Shown here piece after piece: positions 9,159-17,561 of a DNA stretch of 64,000 bases. A program made the position numbers and the translations under genes. Below the pieces are notes generated by a model. That model saw only the letters and a list, made by a program, of their open reading frames with translations, did not search any database and was not told where the DNA came from. The stretch is taken from the NCBI RefSeq assembly GCF_012863495.1, contig NZ_JAAVJL010000002.1:436501-500500 (forward strand). The letters are read 5' to 3'. Within the stretch, counting starts at the first letter, position 1. Each line of letters starts with the position of its first letter. Source of the DNA: Pseudanabaena yagii GIHE-NHR1 (lineage in GTDB: Bacteria; Cyanobacteriota; Cyanobacteriia; Pseudanabaenales; Pseudanabaenaceae).

Positions 9159-9189
9159 TAGATATTTAAAGCTTTGCTTTAAATATCTA
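9159..9189 (-). terminator. Hairpin between ctaD and ctaE
   Basis: TAGATATTTAAAGC-TTT-GCTTTAAATATCTA is a perfect 14-bp stem in the 79-bp gap between two genes of the same operon. It may be a partial terminator or an RNA processing site. Confidence 0.5.
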
Positions 9190-9198
9190 ATGAAAAAA

Positions 9199-10845
9199 CT
9201 AGGCGATCGCTTCTTGACGATCTTCTTTATACTCTTCACCGTAGTCATAAGGTCCTGTCGCTAGTACAGGATCACCAACCCAGTTATGGGGAATAGGAGG
9301 CGAAGAAGTTGTCCATTCTAGGGTTAGGGCATTCCAAGGATTATCAGGAGCTTGCTCACCCTTAAACCAACTGTAAACCGCATTGATCACGAAAGGAACT
9401 GTAGAAAATGCCAAGATCAATGCGCCAACGGTGCAGATCACATTAATTGGTGCAAATTGTGGATCGTACTGGGCAACGCGGCGCGGCATTCCCTGCAAAC
9501 CAAGAATATGCATAGGACCAAAGGTTAAGTGCATTCCGATAAAGGTCAGCACAAAATGAATCTTGCCCCAAAATTCATTCAACATCCGTCCAGTCATCTT
9601 GGGGAACCAGTGATATAGACCAGCATAAATGCCAAACACACTGCCACCAAAAAGAACGTAATGGAAGTGAGCCACTACAAAATATGTGTCATGCACATGG
9701 ATATCAACGGGAGCCGAACCCAGCATAACGCCACTCAAACCACCGATTAAGAAGGTAGAGATGAATCCCATCGCAAAGAGCAAAGGACTATCTAGGCGCA
9801 ACTTACCACCCCAAAGTGTGGCAACCCAGCTAAATACTTTGATGCCAGTTGGTACGGCTACCAATAAAGTCGCTACCATGAAGAACACACGCAACCAATC
9901 AGGTGTACCACTGGTAAACATATGGTGCGCCCACACAAATAAGCCCAAAGCACAAATCATCATGCTGGAATAGGCGATCGCCTTATATCCAAAAATCGGC
10001 TTGCGGCTGTGAGGTGGAATCACTTCAGAAATGATCCCAAATACAGGCAGGATCATCACATAGACGGCAGGGTGAGAATAGAACCAGAATAAGTGCTGAT
10101 ACACGACGGGATCGCCGCCGCCTGTGGGATTAAAGAAATTTGTGCCGATCAATAGGTCAAACCCTAGCAGCACCATTGCACCTGCCAAGACAGGGGTTGC
10201 CAATAGCGCCAATACCGAGGTTGCCATCATCGCCCAGCAAAAGAGAGGCATACTAAAAAGATCCATCCCCTTCATCCGCATCGACCAGATTGTGACGATG
10301 AAATTTACTGCCGCCAAAATCGATGAGGTTCCCACCAAGAGAATGCTGAGAATCCAGATCGCTTGTCCGACATGTTCATCGGTCAAAATGCTCAAAGGTG
10401 GATAGGCTGTCCAACCCGTGGATGCTGGTCCTACAAAGAAGCTGCCCATGAGCAGCAGACCCGCAGGAATCGTCAACCAAAAGGCGATCGCATTCAATTT
10501 TGGAAAAGCCATATCTCGTGCCCCAATCATCAAAGGCACAAGGTAATTGCCGAAACCACCCGTCACCGCAGGCACGATCCACAAAAAGATCATCACCGTA
10601 CCGTGCATCGTAAACAGGCTGTTATAAAAAGCAGGATCAACAAGATCGGAATCGGGTGTAGCAAGTTCCACACGCACCGCCGAGGCAAGCGCCCCACCGA
10701 TCAAATAAAACATAAATGACGTAACGAGATATTGAATCCCAATTACTTTGTGATCGACGCTAAAGGTAAAGAACTCCCACCAAGGAGTCTTTTGGGGTTC
10801 TGCCCCTGCGCTCGAACTTTGAGTTGGAGTAAGAGTTTGGGTCAT
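9199..10845 (-). CDS. ctaD: Cytochrome c oxidase subunit I
   Basis: This is the catalytic haem-copper subunit, reducing O2 to water and pumping protons. The 548 residues cover twelve helices. Diagnostic segments include MHGTVMIFLW (haem ligand region), HLFWFYSHPAVYVMILP with the CuB His and cross-linked Tyr (HPEVY in most families, HPAVY here), HHMFTSG and HDTYFVVAHFHYVL with the haem ligands. The HPAVY variant is known in cyanobacterial and some bacterial oxidases. It lies between ctaC and ctaE on the same strand. Confidence 0.97.
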   Translation of the reverse strand: MTQTLTPTQSSSAGAEPQKTPWWEFFTFSVDHKVIGIQYLVTSFMFYLIGGALASAVRVELATPDSDLVDPAFYNSLFTMHGTVMIFLWIVPAVTGGFGNYLVPLMIGARDMAFPKLNAIAFWLTIPAGLLLMGSFFVGPASTGWTAYPPLSILTDEHVGQAIWILSILLVGTSSILAAVNFIVTIWSMRMKGMDLFSMPLFCWAMMATSVLALLATPVLAGAMVLLGFDLLIGTNFFNPTGGGDPVVYQHLFWFYSHPAVYVMILPVFGIISEVIPPHSRKPIFGYKAIAYSSMMICALGLFVWAHHMFTSGTPDWLRVFFMVATLLVAVPTGIKVFSWVATLWGGKLRLDSPLLFAMGFISTFLIGGLSGVMLGSAPVDIHVHDTYFVVAHFHYVLFGGSVFGIYAGLYHWFPKMTGRMLNEFWGKIHFVLTFIGMHLTFGPMHILGLQGMPRRVAQYDPQFAPINVICTVGALILAFSTVPFVINAVYSWFKGEQAPDNPWNALTLEWTTSSPPIPHNWVGDPVLATGPYDYGEEYKEDRQEAIA

Positions 10846-10859
10846 AGAGGGGAATTGTT

Positions 10860-10926
10860 AATGGATGATGGGTAACGGGTGATTAGCTTTTGGCTGTTAG
10901 CTTTTGGCTTTTTTACTTTTGCCTTT
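10860..10926. repeat. Short degenerate repeats (TTAGCTTTTGGC type)
   Basis: The ctaC-ctaD gap is filled with imperfect repeats of TTAGCTTTTGGCT and TTTTTACTTTTGCC. Similar short repeats occur at 13728-13766, 41765-41810 and 45588-45745, so this is a dispersed low-complexity family. Confidence 0.6.
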
Positions 10927-11913
10927 TTACTTTTTACTTGTCATGCCCATTTGAGCGACCTTACCTGCAAGGTATTCCTGCTCCGACATTTGGGATGGAG
11001 GACGTGAGGCGACGATCGCTTCGGGATCGTTGCTAGCGATTTCTTGCTGTTCCTTGAGCCACTTGGCATAGTCTTCGGGAGTATCAATCACCATAGTGGT
11101 ACGCATACCGCCATGATAGGAACCGCACAGCTCAGCGCAGACGACAGGATATTCCCCAACAACACGGGGCGTAAATTCGAGATAGGTTTCACGTCCGGGA
11201 ATTACGTCCTGTTTGATGCGTAATTGAGGAACCCAAAAAGCATGGAGAACATCAACAGCATTCATATTTAAACGAATCTTTTTGCCGACAGGCACATGTA
11301 ATTCCGCAGTGGCAATTTCATCAGTGTAGTTAAAAACCCAAGCAAACTGCATGGCACTGACATTGATCGCGACAACATCGGAATCCTCTGATGGTATGAC
11401 CCCCGCCATCATTACGCCATTATTATTCGACGAAGCTAGTGTTGCTTTCGATGTCATAGGATTTGAGTGCATTCCACCACTTTCATGATGGGCAGCATGA
11501 TCTACATGGGCAACGGCATTGTGCATTCCACCATGAGCCATACCACTCAGATCTTGTGTACCTTGCATCGCAGTATAGACATCAAAGCTATAAATCGCGA
11601 CCCACATCACAATTACAGTAGGAATTGCTGTCCAAGCTATTTCGAGGGTTAGGTTCTCGTGGATTGCAGGTCCATCGGCTTCATCGCCTTTGCGCTTCCG
11701 AAATTTGATGATTGAATATAGCAAGACTCCCTCAACGATGAGGAAAAATCCCGCAGCGATCGCAAGGATCGTGTTGAATAAGCCGTCATACAAAGTAGCT
11801 TCATCACCTGCGGCAACGGGAAGCAAGCCATTGTTGCGACCATACCAGATGCTGGCGGCAATGATCAGCCCAATGATGACGACTATGGAAATTAGTTTGT
11901 TGTTTACTTTCAT
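10927..11913 (-). CDS. ctaC: Cytochrome c oxidase subunit II with a His/Met-rich insert
   Basis: This subunit carries the binuclear CuA centre that accepts electrons from cytochrome c or plastocyanin. Two N-terminal membrane helices (about 8-25 and 45-68) and a second hairpin helix near 95-110 precede the cupredoxin domain. CuA ligands are visible in HAFWVPQL and CAELCGSYHGGM. Between helix and cupredoxin domain (about residues 118-180) is an insert rich in His, Met, Asn and Ser, with segments such as GMAHGGMHNAVAHVDHAAHH. It looks able to bind copper and is not part of the core fold. First gene of the ctaC-ctaD-ctaE operon. Confidence 0.95.
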   Translation of the reverse strand: MKVNNKLISIVVIIGLIIAASIWYGRNNGLLPVAAGDEATLYDGLFNTILAIAAGFFLIVEGVLLYSIIKFRKRKGDEADGPAIHENLTLEIAWTAIPTVIVMWVAIYSFDVYTAMQGTQDLSGMAHGGMHNAVAHVDHAAHHESGGMHSNPMTSKATLASSNNNGVMMAGVIPSEDSDVVAINVSAMQFAWVFNYTDEIATAELHVPVGKKIRLNMNAVDVLHAFWVPQLRIKQDVIPGRETYLEFTPRVVGEYPVVCAELCGSYHGGMRTTMVIDTPEDYAKWLKEQQEIASNDPEAIVASRPPSQMSEQEYLAGKVAQMGMTSKK

Positions 11914-12390
11914 GGTGAGGTTGCCCTATCGTGCTGCTCCTACAAAGTGAATCGAAATCAATGGGAGCGTCCTAGCGGATATTTTGAGAATTAGGACAGA
12001 TTGACATAGTGTCTATACTTGCATCTAATTCCAGAATGAGGGGCAATTGTTTGCAATCTTTTAGCAATTTCTTTGGGATCATGCCTTATAGAATGGTCTA
12101 AATGTGTCAATTAGGTATGGCGATCGCTTATTTTTTAATGTAACGGTTAAACTTAGATAAGCGAATAATTACTAAAATTAGGGCTAACGCATAATTGACG
12201 ATAGCCTTGAGAAGATACAAAGTCTCTGGGTAACAAGTGCTAGTAAGCACCTAAATTTTCAAGTATGATCATCATATTCAGCCTAATTATAAGCAAAACC
12301 TAGATATTGAGTGACCTGCGTAGTAGCCCGCTCAACAGTTTCGATTTTAAGTTTAGTTAGTTCCAGATCAATTGATAAAAAATTCCAATT
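11914..12390. other. Intergenic region upstream of ctaC and the 60-aa gene
   Basis: This gap of about 480 bp separates two divergent units and should hold both promoters. I see only a small GTGCT-AGTA-AGCAC hairpin near 12236-12252 and one HIP1-like site. No promoter or regulator site could be fixed with confidence. Confidence 0.5.
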
Positions 12391-12573
12391 ATGTCAACTC
12401 CTGAAAAATTAAAAGAAAGATTTGTGGCGATCGCCAGTAAGCGCGAACTCTTAGTCCAATTATCTCTCAAGGATAATTTGGGTACATTGAGCATTGATGT
12501 AATCCAAGCATTAGAAGAACTCGACGATCTGCTCATTGAAATTAGAAAAGTGTTCCCCGATTGGCAGGACTAA
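12391..12573 (+). CDS. Small conserved-looking hypothetical protein (60 aa)
   Basis: This soluble, acidic, helical small protein is rich in Leu, Glu and Asp, with no Cys and no membrane segment. It ends 29 bp before the CocE-type hydrolase and is on the same strand, so the two could form an operon. I do not recognise a family. Its regular amphipathic pattern (residues 1-50) and codon use like the neighbours favour a real gene. Confidence 0.55.
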   Translation: MSTPEKLKERFVAIASKRELLVQLSLKDNLGTLSIDVIQALEELDDLLIEIRKVFPDWQD

Positions 12574-12602
12574 GCAGGATTAATAAGCAGCACTAAATTT
12601 CC

Positions 12603-14294
12603 ATGCCTCCTAAACTAACTTCCTTCCATTCCAAAGTTAATGTGCAGCGTCAGGTAAAAATACCCATGCGTGATCGCATTAACTTAACTGCCGATATTTA
12701 TCTCCCCAAGGGTATCGATACTTCACTGCCAGTATTATTAATGCGCTTGCCCTATGGTCGAGCGATCGCCTCGACCTGCACCTATGCTCATCCTAGTTGG
12801 TATGCCCACCAAGGCTATATCGTGGTGATCCAAGATGTGAGGGGTTGCGGCACTTCTGAGGGTGAGTTATATCCATTTCGCAATGAATATAACGATGGTT
12901 TTGATACGGTGGAATGGTGCGCGAAGGAATTAGAAGGCAGTAATGGCAAGGTGGGGATGTATGGATTTTCTTACCAAGGCGTAACCCAATTTCAGGCAGC
13001 AGTACAGCAACCCGAAGGACTAGTTACAATTTGCCCAAGTATGGCAACAGCCGATTTGTATCATGGTTGGTTCTATTTTGGTGGTGCAGTTTGCCTAGAT
13101 TTTGATGTGAATTGGGCTTTGCAACTCGCGCAAAATCGTGCATGGTATTTAAAACAGGAACCGCAAGCCACAAAACTTTTTGAAGCTCAAAAACAATCTG
13201 CCAAATGGTTAGAATCTGCACCATTAAGTGAAATTGAACTATTTAAGAATCCAGATTTCGGCAATTTTGGAAAATTCTTTTTTGATTGGATTGGAAATCA
13301 GCAAGCGAATGATGAATATTGGCAAAAGTTGAATCCGCTTAGTTATTTTGATCGCTATGATTTGCCAGCATTACATATCGCAGGATGGGCAGATATTTTT
13401 ATCGAAGCGACTATTAACACCTATCATCAAGCCAAATCCGTAACTAAAAAGCCTCAGCATTTAGTTGTCGCGCCTTGGCAGCATTTGCCTTGGTTGCCTA
13501 AAGTCGGAGAGATTGATTTCGGCGAAACTGCTGTTTCTAAAGTTGATCAGTTACAAGTAGATTGGTTCGATTTCTGGCTCAAAGGAATTGATAACGGCAT
13601 TAGCGATCGCGCACCAGTCCAACTTTTCCTGATGGGCAAAAATCACTGGCTAGACCTCCCAGAATTTCCTACTTCCCCTAATATCCAAAATCTCTATCTC
13701 TCATCAAACAAACAGTTAATCCCCCAATTACCTAACAGCCAACAGCTAACAGCTAATAGCTCCCTACCCGATATCTACGTCTACGATCCCCGCAATCCTA
13801 ATCCCTCCACAAATTATGGATTTTACGATCAGCGCAATGTCCATCAGCGTTGGGATGTTATGGTTTACCAAAGCGACGAACTTGATCAAGATTTAGCGAT
13901 CGCAGGTATTCCCGAATTTATCCTCTATGCAGCTACTACGGCTCCAGATACTGATTGGGTGATTAAGCTCTTAGATATTTATCCCGATGGTAAGCAGATG
14001 CTTGTATCGATGGGAGTTATGCGGGCAAAGTTCCGTAATTCATGGACTGAGCCTGAGTGGGTTAAGCCTGATGTGATGACTGAATATCGCATCAATCTCC
14101 GTCCTACTTGCCAAAACTTTGCTAAAGGTCATCGTATTGGTGTAGCAATTTCCAGTTCAGCTTTCCCGATTATTGAGCGACACTCGAATACTCAGAAGTT
14201 ACCGTCTGAAGCAACCGTAAGTGATTTTGTCGAAGCAACTCAGCAAATTTTTTATGGGGCAGAATATCCTTCCCATTTACAATTACCAATATAG
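12603..14294 (+). CDS. CocE/NonD family hydrolase (X-Pro dipeptidyl-peptidase S15-like)
   Basis: This alpha/beta hydrolase of 563 residues belongs to the S15/CocE group, which includes cocaine esterase, glutaryl-7-ACA acylase and X-Pro dipeptidyl peptidases. The nucleophile elbow GFSYQG is at residues 121-126 with Ser123. The family DVRGCGTSEG motif is at 78-87, and the C-terminal jelly-roll domain starts near 330. Later Asp and His candidates (WADIFIEA and APWQHLPW) fit the catalytic triad. The true substrate cannot be told. Residues about 372-388 are encoded by a short dispersed repeat that seems to have inserted in frame. Confidence 0.88.
   Translation: MPPKLTSFHSKVNVQRQVKIPMRDRINLTADIYLPKGIDTSLPVLLMRLPYGRAIASTCTYAHPSWYAHQGYIVVIQDVRGCGTSEGELYPFRNEYNDGFDTVEWCAKELEGSNGKVGMYGFSYQGVTQFQAAVQQPEGLVTICPSMATADLYHGWFYFGGAVCLDFDVNWALQLAQNRAWYLKQEPQATKLFEAQKQSAKWLESAPLSEIELFKNPDFGNFGKFFFDWIGNQQANDEYWQKLNPLSYFDRYDLPALHIAGWADIFIEATINTYHQAKSVTKKPQHLVVAPWQHLPWLPKVGEIDFGETAVSKVDQLQVDWFDFWLKGIDNGISDRAPVQLFLMGKNHWLDLPEFPTSPNIQNLYLSSNKQLIPQLPNSQQLTANSSLPDIYVYDPRNPNPSTNYGFYDQRNVHQRWDVMVYQSDELDQDLAIAGIPEFILYAATTAPDTDWVIKLLDIYPDGKQMLVSMGVMRAKFRNSWTEPEWVKPDVMTEYRINLRPTCQNFAKGHRIGVAISSSAFPIIERHSNTQKLPSEATVSDFVEATQQIFYGAEYPSHLQLPI
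13728..13766. repeat. Short dispersed repeat inside the hydrolase gene
   Basis: The stretch contains CTAACAGCCAACAGCTAACAG followed by CTAATAGCT, the complement of the GCTGTTAGCTGTTAG repeats seen at 45595-45615. It is translated as QLPNSQQLTANSS and keeps the reading frame. Confidence 0.55.
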
Positions 14295-14296
14295 AT

Positions 14297-14319
14297 AAGT
14301 GGCACAAAGTGCCACTTAG
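14297..14319. terminator. Bidirectional hairpin between convergent genes
   Basis: TAAGTGGCAC-AAA-GTGCCACTTA is a perfect 10-bp stem located just after the hydrolase stop and overlapping the end of the TIGR03943 gene. Confidence 0.65.
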
Positions 14320-15095
14320 TAATCATATGGATTTTTAGGCTCAGCGATCGCTGTAATATTACTTGCCACAATTACGACTTGACGCTTGCCATTGTTAGTT
14401 TCTACATCCGCTTGACCTTCTATTTGCAACCAGCGATCAGGCGGATAATTGGAACGGCTTTCAGTAATCTTGACGGGTAAACTCACAGGATACACATCGG
14501 CGGCGCAGCAGGTAATCACAAATCTCGTCAGCAAAATCATATTGTCAGGCTGATCGGGAGAATGTACAACAAATCCTGTGATTTTAACCTTCTGTCCCTT
14601 GTAAGCATCAGGTTCGGGATAGGCACTGATAGTGCGTACCCATTCTACGAGTGTGCGTTCTTCAGGACGGTTGCTAGCTCGAAAGGATTTCGGAATAGTA
14701 CGAGCATCTGCAATATTTTCAATCACACCTCGATGAATCGCCTTTTCGCTAGTGAAGGGGCGAGGATTGATGAATAGGGCAATGACTGCCACGATTAAAA
14801 GCAAACTACTACTCAAGGATGGCTTGATGAGATTAACGTGTTGCTGGCTGTTGGTATAGCCACGCCGACGTTTAGCGACTCGCCAAGCTTCTGCCCCACC
14901 GACAAAAAGTAGCCCTAATCCTGCGATCGCTGTTAGTGGAATGTAGTTAGGGTGGACTAAGAGATATAGCTGTCCAGAAAGCCAAAGTTTAGTCAGTGTA
15001 ATTCCCCAAGCTGCGATCGCGCAGGATTCGAGCCAAGGTAAAAACTTTTGCCAGTAAGTATGAATGCGTGAAAAGTTGGCTGATCGGGAGGACAT
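14316..15095 (-). CDS. TIGR03943 family protein (putative permease-associated subunit, YcgQ-like)
   Basis: The 259-residue membrane protein has four likely helices in the first 130 residues, then a soluble domain with KGQKVKITGFVV, a CC pair in FVITCCAADVYPVSLPV, and DRWLQIEGQADVE. This is the layout of the TIGR03943/DUF1980 family (Bacillus YcgQ). These proteins usually sit directly next to a DUF318 permease (YcgR/YraQ type), thought to act with it in transport of an unknown substrate. Here the expected upstream partner is absent: the next gene on that side is the TOPRIM-like gene of a candidate defence pair. Confidence 0.82.
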   Translation of the reverse strand: MSSRSANFSRIHTYWQKFLPWLESCAIAAWGITLTKLWLSGQLYLLVHPNYIPLTAIAGLGLLFVGGAEAWRVAKRRRGYTNSQQHVNLIKPSLSSSLLLIVAVIALFINPRPFTSEKAIHRGVIENIADARTIPKSFRASNRPEERTLVEWVRTISAYPEPDAYKGQKVKITGFVVHSPDQPDNMILLTRFVITCCAADVYPVSLPVKITESRSNYPPDRWLQIEGQADVETNNGKRQVVIVASNITAIAEPKNPYDY

Positions 15096-15164
15096 TGGAG
15101 GTCTTATTCTCTAGTAGCAGGTTTTGATCTTAACGCGAATCTCTATTTGTCTAACAAAAATATA

Positions 15165-15863
15165 TTAGTCAAACATTTTTAAAAATTCTTTCAGTTCATC
15201 TAAAGCAGGATGTTCAAAATCCCAAATATCTTTAGTCATTACATATTCAAATTTAGTCATACTACAATATTCACTAGCATTGTTCTTCTCTTGATTAGTG
15301 CAAGTATCATGTCGTATGTAATTGCTAACCCAAAGCTTATTAAACTCTTTTGTGCTAATTGATTTATTAGTACTTGTTTCTACGCAGGTTTTCCATGCTT
15401 CAAGGCAGTCAGCTTTTGGTGAGGGTTGAGATTTAATTACTTTTAGTAATGTTTCTAATTCACCTATCCCATCTACGTTAATCAAATAACATGCTATTTG
15501 AATATCTGGAATTTCTTCAGAACTAACAGTTATAAAATCACTAGTTTTTTCTATTTTATTTTGCTCTGTTGATGAAAATATGTTTGCAATTGCCTCATTT
15601 ATAATCCCAAACCATTCTAAGGGTTGTTTATAATCCATATCTAAAACTATACCAATTTTATTTATGGGATTTTTCTGAGCCTCATCTTTGATTTTACGTA
15701 ATTCATTTTTTATTTTTGTAGAATCCGATCCGCCTAAAGGTAAATAAGCATTTTCAGCTATATTAATTGCTTCAATGTCTACACTATTTTTATTGAGATA
15801 ATTGACTAGAGATTGTATAAAAGTTCTATCGTTTTTACTCTCAACAATTAATCGGTTACTCAC
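15165..15863 (-). CDS. DUF3226-like TOPRIM-type protein of a candidate defence pair
   Basis: I place the start at GTG 15861-15863, preceded by GGAGGGG and overlapping the end of the ATPase gene by 8 bp. An upstream ATG would read out of frame through the ATPase C terminus. The product is about 232 residues. It opens with VSNRLIVESKNDRTFIQSL, followed by GIVLDMDYKQPLEWFG and later YLINVDGIGELETLL, matching the order Glu...DxD...(P)D-x-G-x-LE of DUF3226 and OLD-type TOPRIM nucleases. The expected role is nuclease effector partnered by the ATPase. The gene is clearly AT-rich. Confidence 0.7.
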   Translation of the reverse strand: MSNRLIVESKNDRTFIQSLVNYLNKNSVDIEAINIAENAYLPLGGSDSTKIKNELRKIKDEAQKNPINKIGIVLDMDYKQPLEWFGIINEAIANIFSSTEQNKIEKTSDFITVSSEEIPDIQIACYLINVDGIGELETLLKVIKSQPSPKADCLEAWKTCVETSTNKSISTKEFNKLWVSNYIRHDTCTNQEKNNASEYCSMTKFEYVMTKDIWDFEHPALDELKEFLKMFD

Positions 15864-16962
15864 CTCTAACCCCTCCGTTACGAGACAAACTATATTCAAG
15901 AGTTTCCATGTCACGTTTAATACCAATGATTTGACCAGTTTTGACACTTCGAGCCATCTCAAAATGTGCAGCTAAATCACTAAACTCACTTTCTAATCCA
16001 ACTTGATTAAATGCTGTCAGCATTTCTAAACTATGAGTAGTTGCAAATATTTGAATATTTAATTGTTTCGCTAAACGAAATAACATCCTCCACAAATCTG
16101 CTTGAATAGTATAGTGAATACCATTTTCTATCTCATCTAAAAGCAAAATATCGCTTTTGTTATTTATGACATACAGTATTATTGCTGTAATACGATTAAT
16201 AGCATCTCCAAATAATGATATGGGTAATCTTTCTTCATTTTCTCTTTTTAAATAAAGTAATGGACTTCCGATATTAAAAGATTCAATCATTTTTATAGAA
16301 GGATCTATAATCTGAATGCCTTTCAACACTTCTTTTTCCTGATTGTTTAGCCTAGCTCGATCATACTCTGAAGCTAATTGTGTATTGAGAAATCCCAAAA
16401 TTGCTGGAATAAAAGATATTTTTTTTTGTCCTGTGAATTGAGTTTTTTTGTCTAAAACTCCTTGAAAAGTACCTTGAGCCGTAGCTATTAAGTTGTATTC
16501 AAATAAATCATCATTATTAATAGTTATATTTGCCTGAAGTACCGATGATTTGGAATCATCGTTAGGTATAAAATCAACATATTTTTTGTCGATAATATCA
16601 CTTGGTAAACTTGATTCTATAGTAAACCTAATAGGAATATCATTAATAGATAAATTTAGTTTGGTTGATTGATCATCATCTTCATTAACCTGTATAAAAA
16701 TATTCTTGGATTTATCTTGGTTGAAGAACAAACTGTCCCAAGTTCTTTCAGGCAGGGCTTTGTTAAATTCTTGTGACTCTCTCCGATGTTTTTTAAGAGC
16801 ATCAATGGCTTCTGCTCTAGGTAAACTGCCTATTAGTAAAGCTTCTAGAAGTGCTGTTTTACCTGCGTTATTTTTACCCGTGATGAGATTTATGGTTTTA
16901 AAACCAGAGATTGAGGTATTTTCAAAGCATCTGAAATTTTGGATTGAGATATCTCTGATCAT
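15856..16962 (-). CDS. AAA-type (OLD/ABC-like) ATPase of a candidate defence pair
   Basis: The 368-residue SMC/ABC-like ATPase begins with IRDISIQNFRCFENTSISGF and a Walker A at residues 29-36 (GKNNAGKT). A Walker B DILLLDEIENGIHY near 275 and the H-loop FATTHSLEMLTAF near 312 follow. No coiled-coil hinge is evident. Small ATPases of this sort paired with a TOPRIM gene occur in OLD, Gabija-like and PARIS-type anti-phage systems, with the ATPase as sensor and the TOPRIM protein as effector. The exact family is not assigned. The gene is AT-rich compared with its neighbours and coupled to the TOPRIM-like gene by an 8-bp overlap. Confidence 0.75.
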   Translation of the reverse strand: MIRDISIQNFRCFENTSISGFKTINLITGKNNAGKTALLEALLIGSLPRAEAIDALKKHRRESQEFNKALPERTWDSLFFNQDKSKNIFIQVNEDDDQSTKLNLSINDIPIRFTIESSLPSDIIDKKYVDFIPNDDSKSSVLQANITINNDDLFEYNLIATAQGTFQGVLDKKTQFTGQKKISFIPAILGFLNTQLASEYDRARLNNQEKEVLKGIQIIDPSIKMIESFNIGSPLLYLKRENEERLPISLFGDAINRITAIILYVINNKSDILLLDEIENGIHYTIQADLWRMLFRLAKQLNIQIFATTHSLEMLTAFNQVGLESEFSDLAAHFEMARSVKTGQIIGIKRDMETLEYSLSRNGGVRGE

Positions 16963-17062
16963 GGATTTTATTGCCTAGACATTACAAAATATTTTAATCT
17001 GAAAACAAGAAAGGGCAGCGCATCGCACTACCCTTTCAATTGCTATAAATAGCGATCGCAAT

Positions 17063-17515
17063 TTATAGGAAAACCCACATTAATAAAATGCCTAAGATCG
17101 ACCCCGCAACAACTTGGGCAGGGGTATGACCTAATAACTCCTTAAGCGGATCATGCTCTTCCTCAAACACTTCCACCATGATCTGATTGAGAACCTTTGC
17201 TTGCTTACCTGCGGCGCGGCGAATACCTGCGGCATCGTACATCACGATAAATGCGAAAACTGTAGCGATCGCAAACTGTGGTGTATCCCATCCTTGAGTA
17301 CGACCGATCCCTGTAGCAAGTGCCGAAACCAAAGCTGAATGCGAACTAGGCATTCCCCCTGTTTCAAAGATCACCTTGGGTCTGATTTTTCCAAACTGCG
17401 CTAGCTCAATAAATAACTTGAGAAGCTGAGCAGTTAGGCTAGAACATAAAGCAATTAGCAGAACTTGGTTATCGAGGATTTCGCCAACAGGATGTATGTT
17501 CATAATCAATTGCAA
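17063..17515 (-). CDS. Divergent PAP2 family protein (DUF212)
   Basis: The 150-residue membrane protein has four or five helices and the DUF212 signature KVIFETGGMPSSHSALVSALATGIG near residues 48-72, resembling the SxSxH phosphatase motif of PAP2/vanadium haloperoxidases. A second half carries DAAGIRRAAGKQA and LLGHTPAQVVAGS. It may be a lipid or polyprenyl phosphate phosphatase, but activity is unproven in the family. It sits just downstream of the truncated crtE. crtE next to this gene is probably the ancestral order. Confidence 0.85.
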   Translation of the reverse strand: MQLIMNIHPVGEILDNQVLLIALCSSLTAQLLKLFIELAQFGKIRPKVIFETGGMPSSHSALVSALATGIGRTQGWDTPQFAIATVFAFIVMYDAAGIRRAAGKQAKVLNQIMVEVFEEEHDPLKELLGHTPAQVVAGSILGILLMWVFL

Positions 17516-17561
17516 CAGTTAAAGGGTAAGAAAAGGTCAAGAAAGAGTTTGAGAATGTAGT

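Noticed and set aside
11999-12019. TTGACA followed by TATACT as a promoter upstream of the 60-aa gene
   Set aside because: The spacing of about 7 bp is far too short for a sigma-70 promoter.
15864-15962. N-terminal extension of the TOPRIM-like protein
   Set aside because: It is the out-of-frame read of the ATPase C terminus; GTG 15863 with a GGAGGGG site is better.
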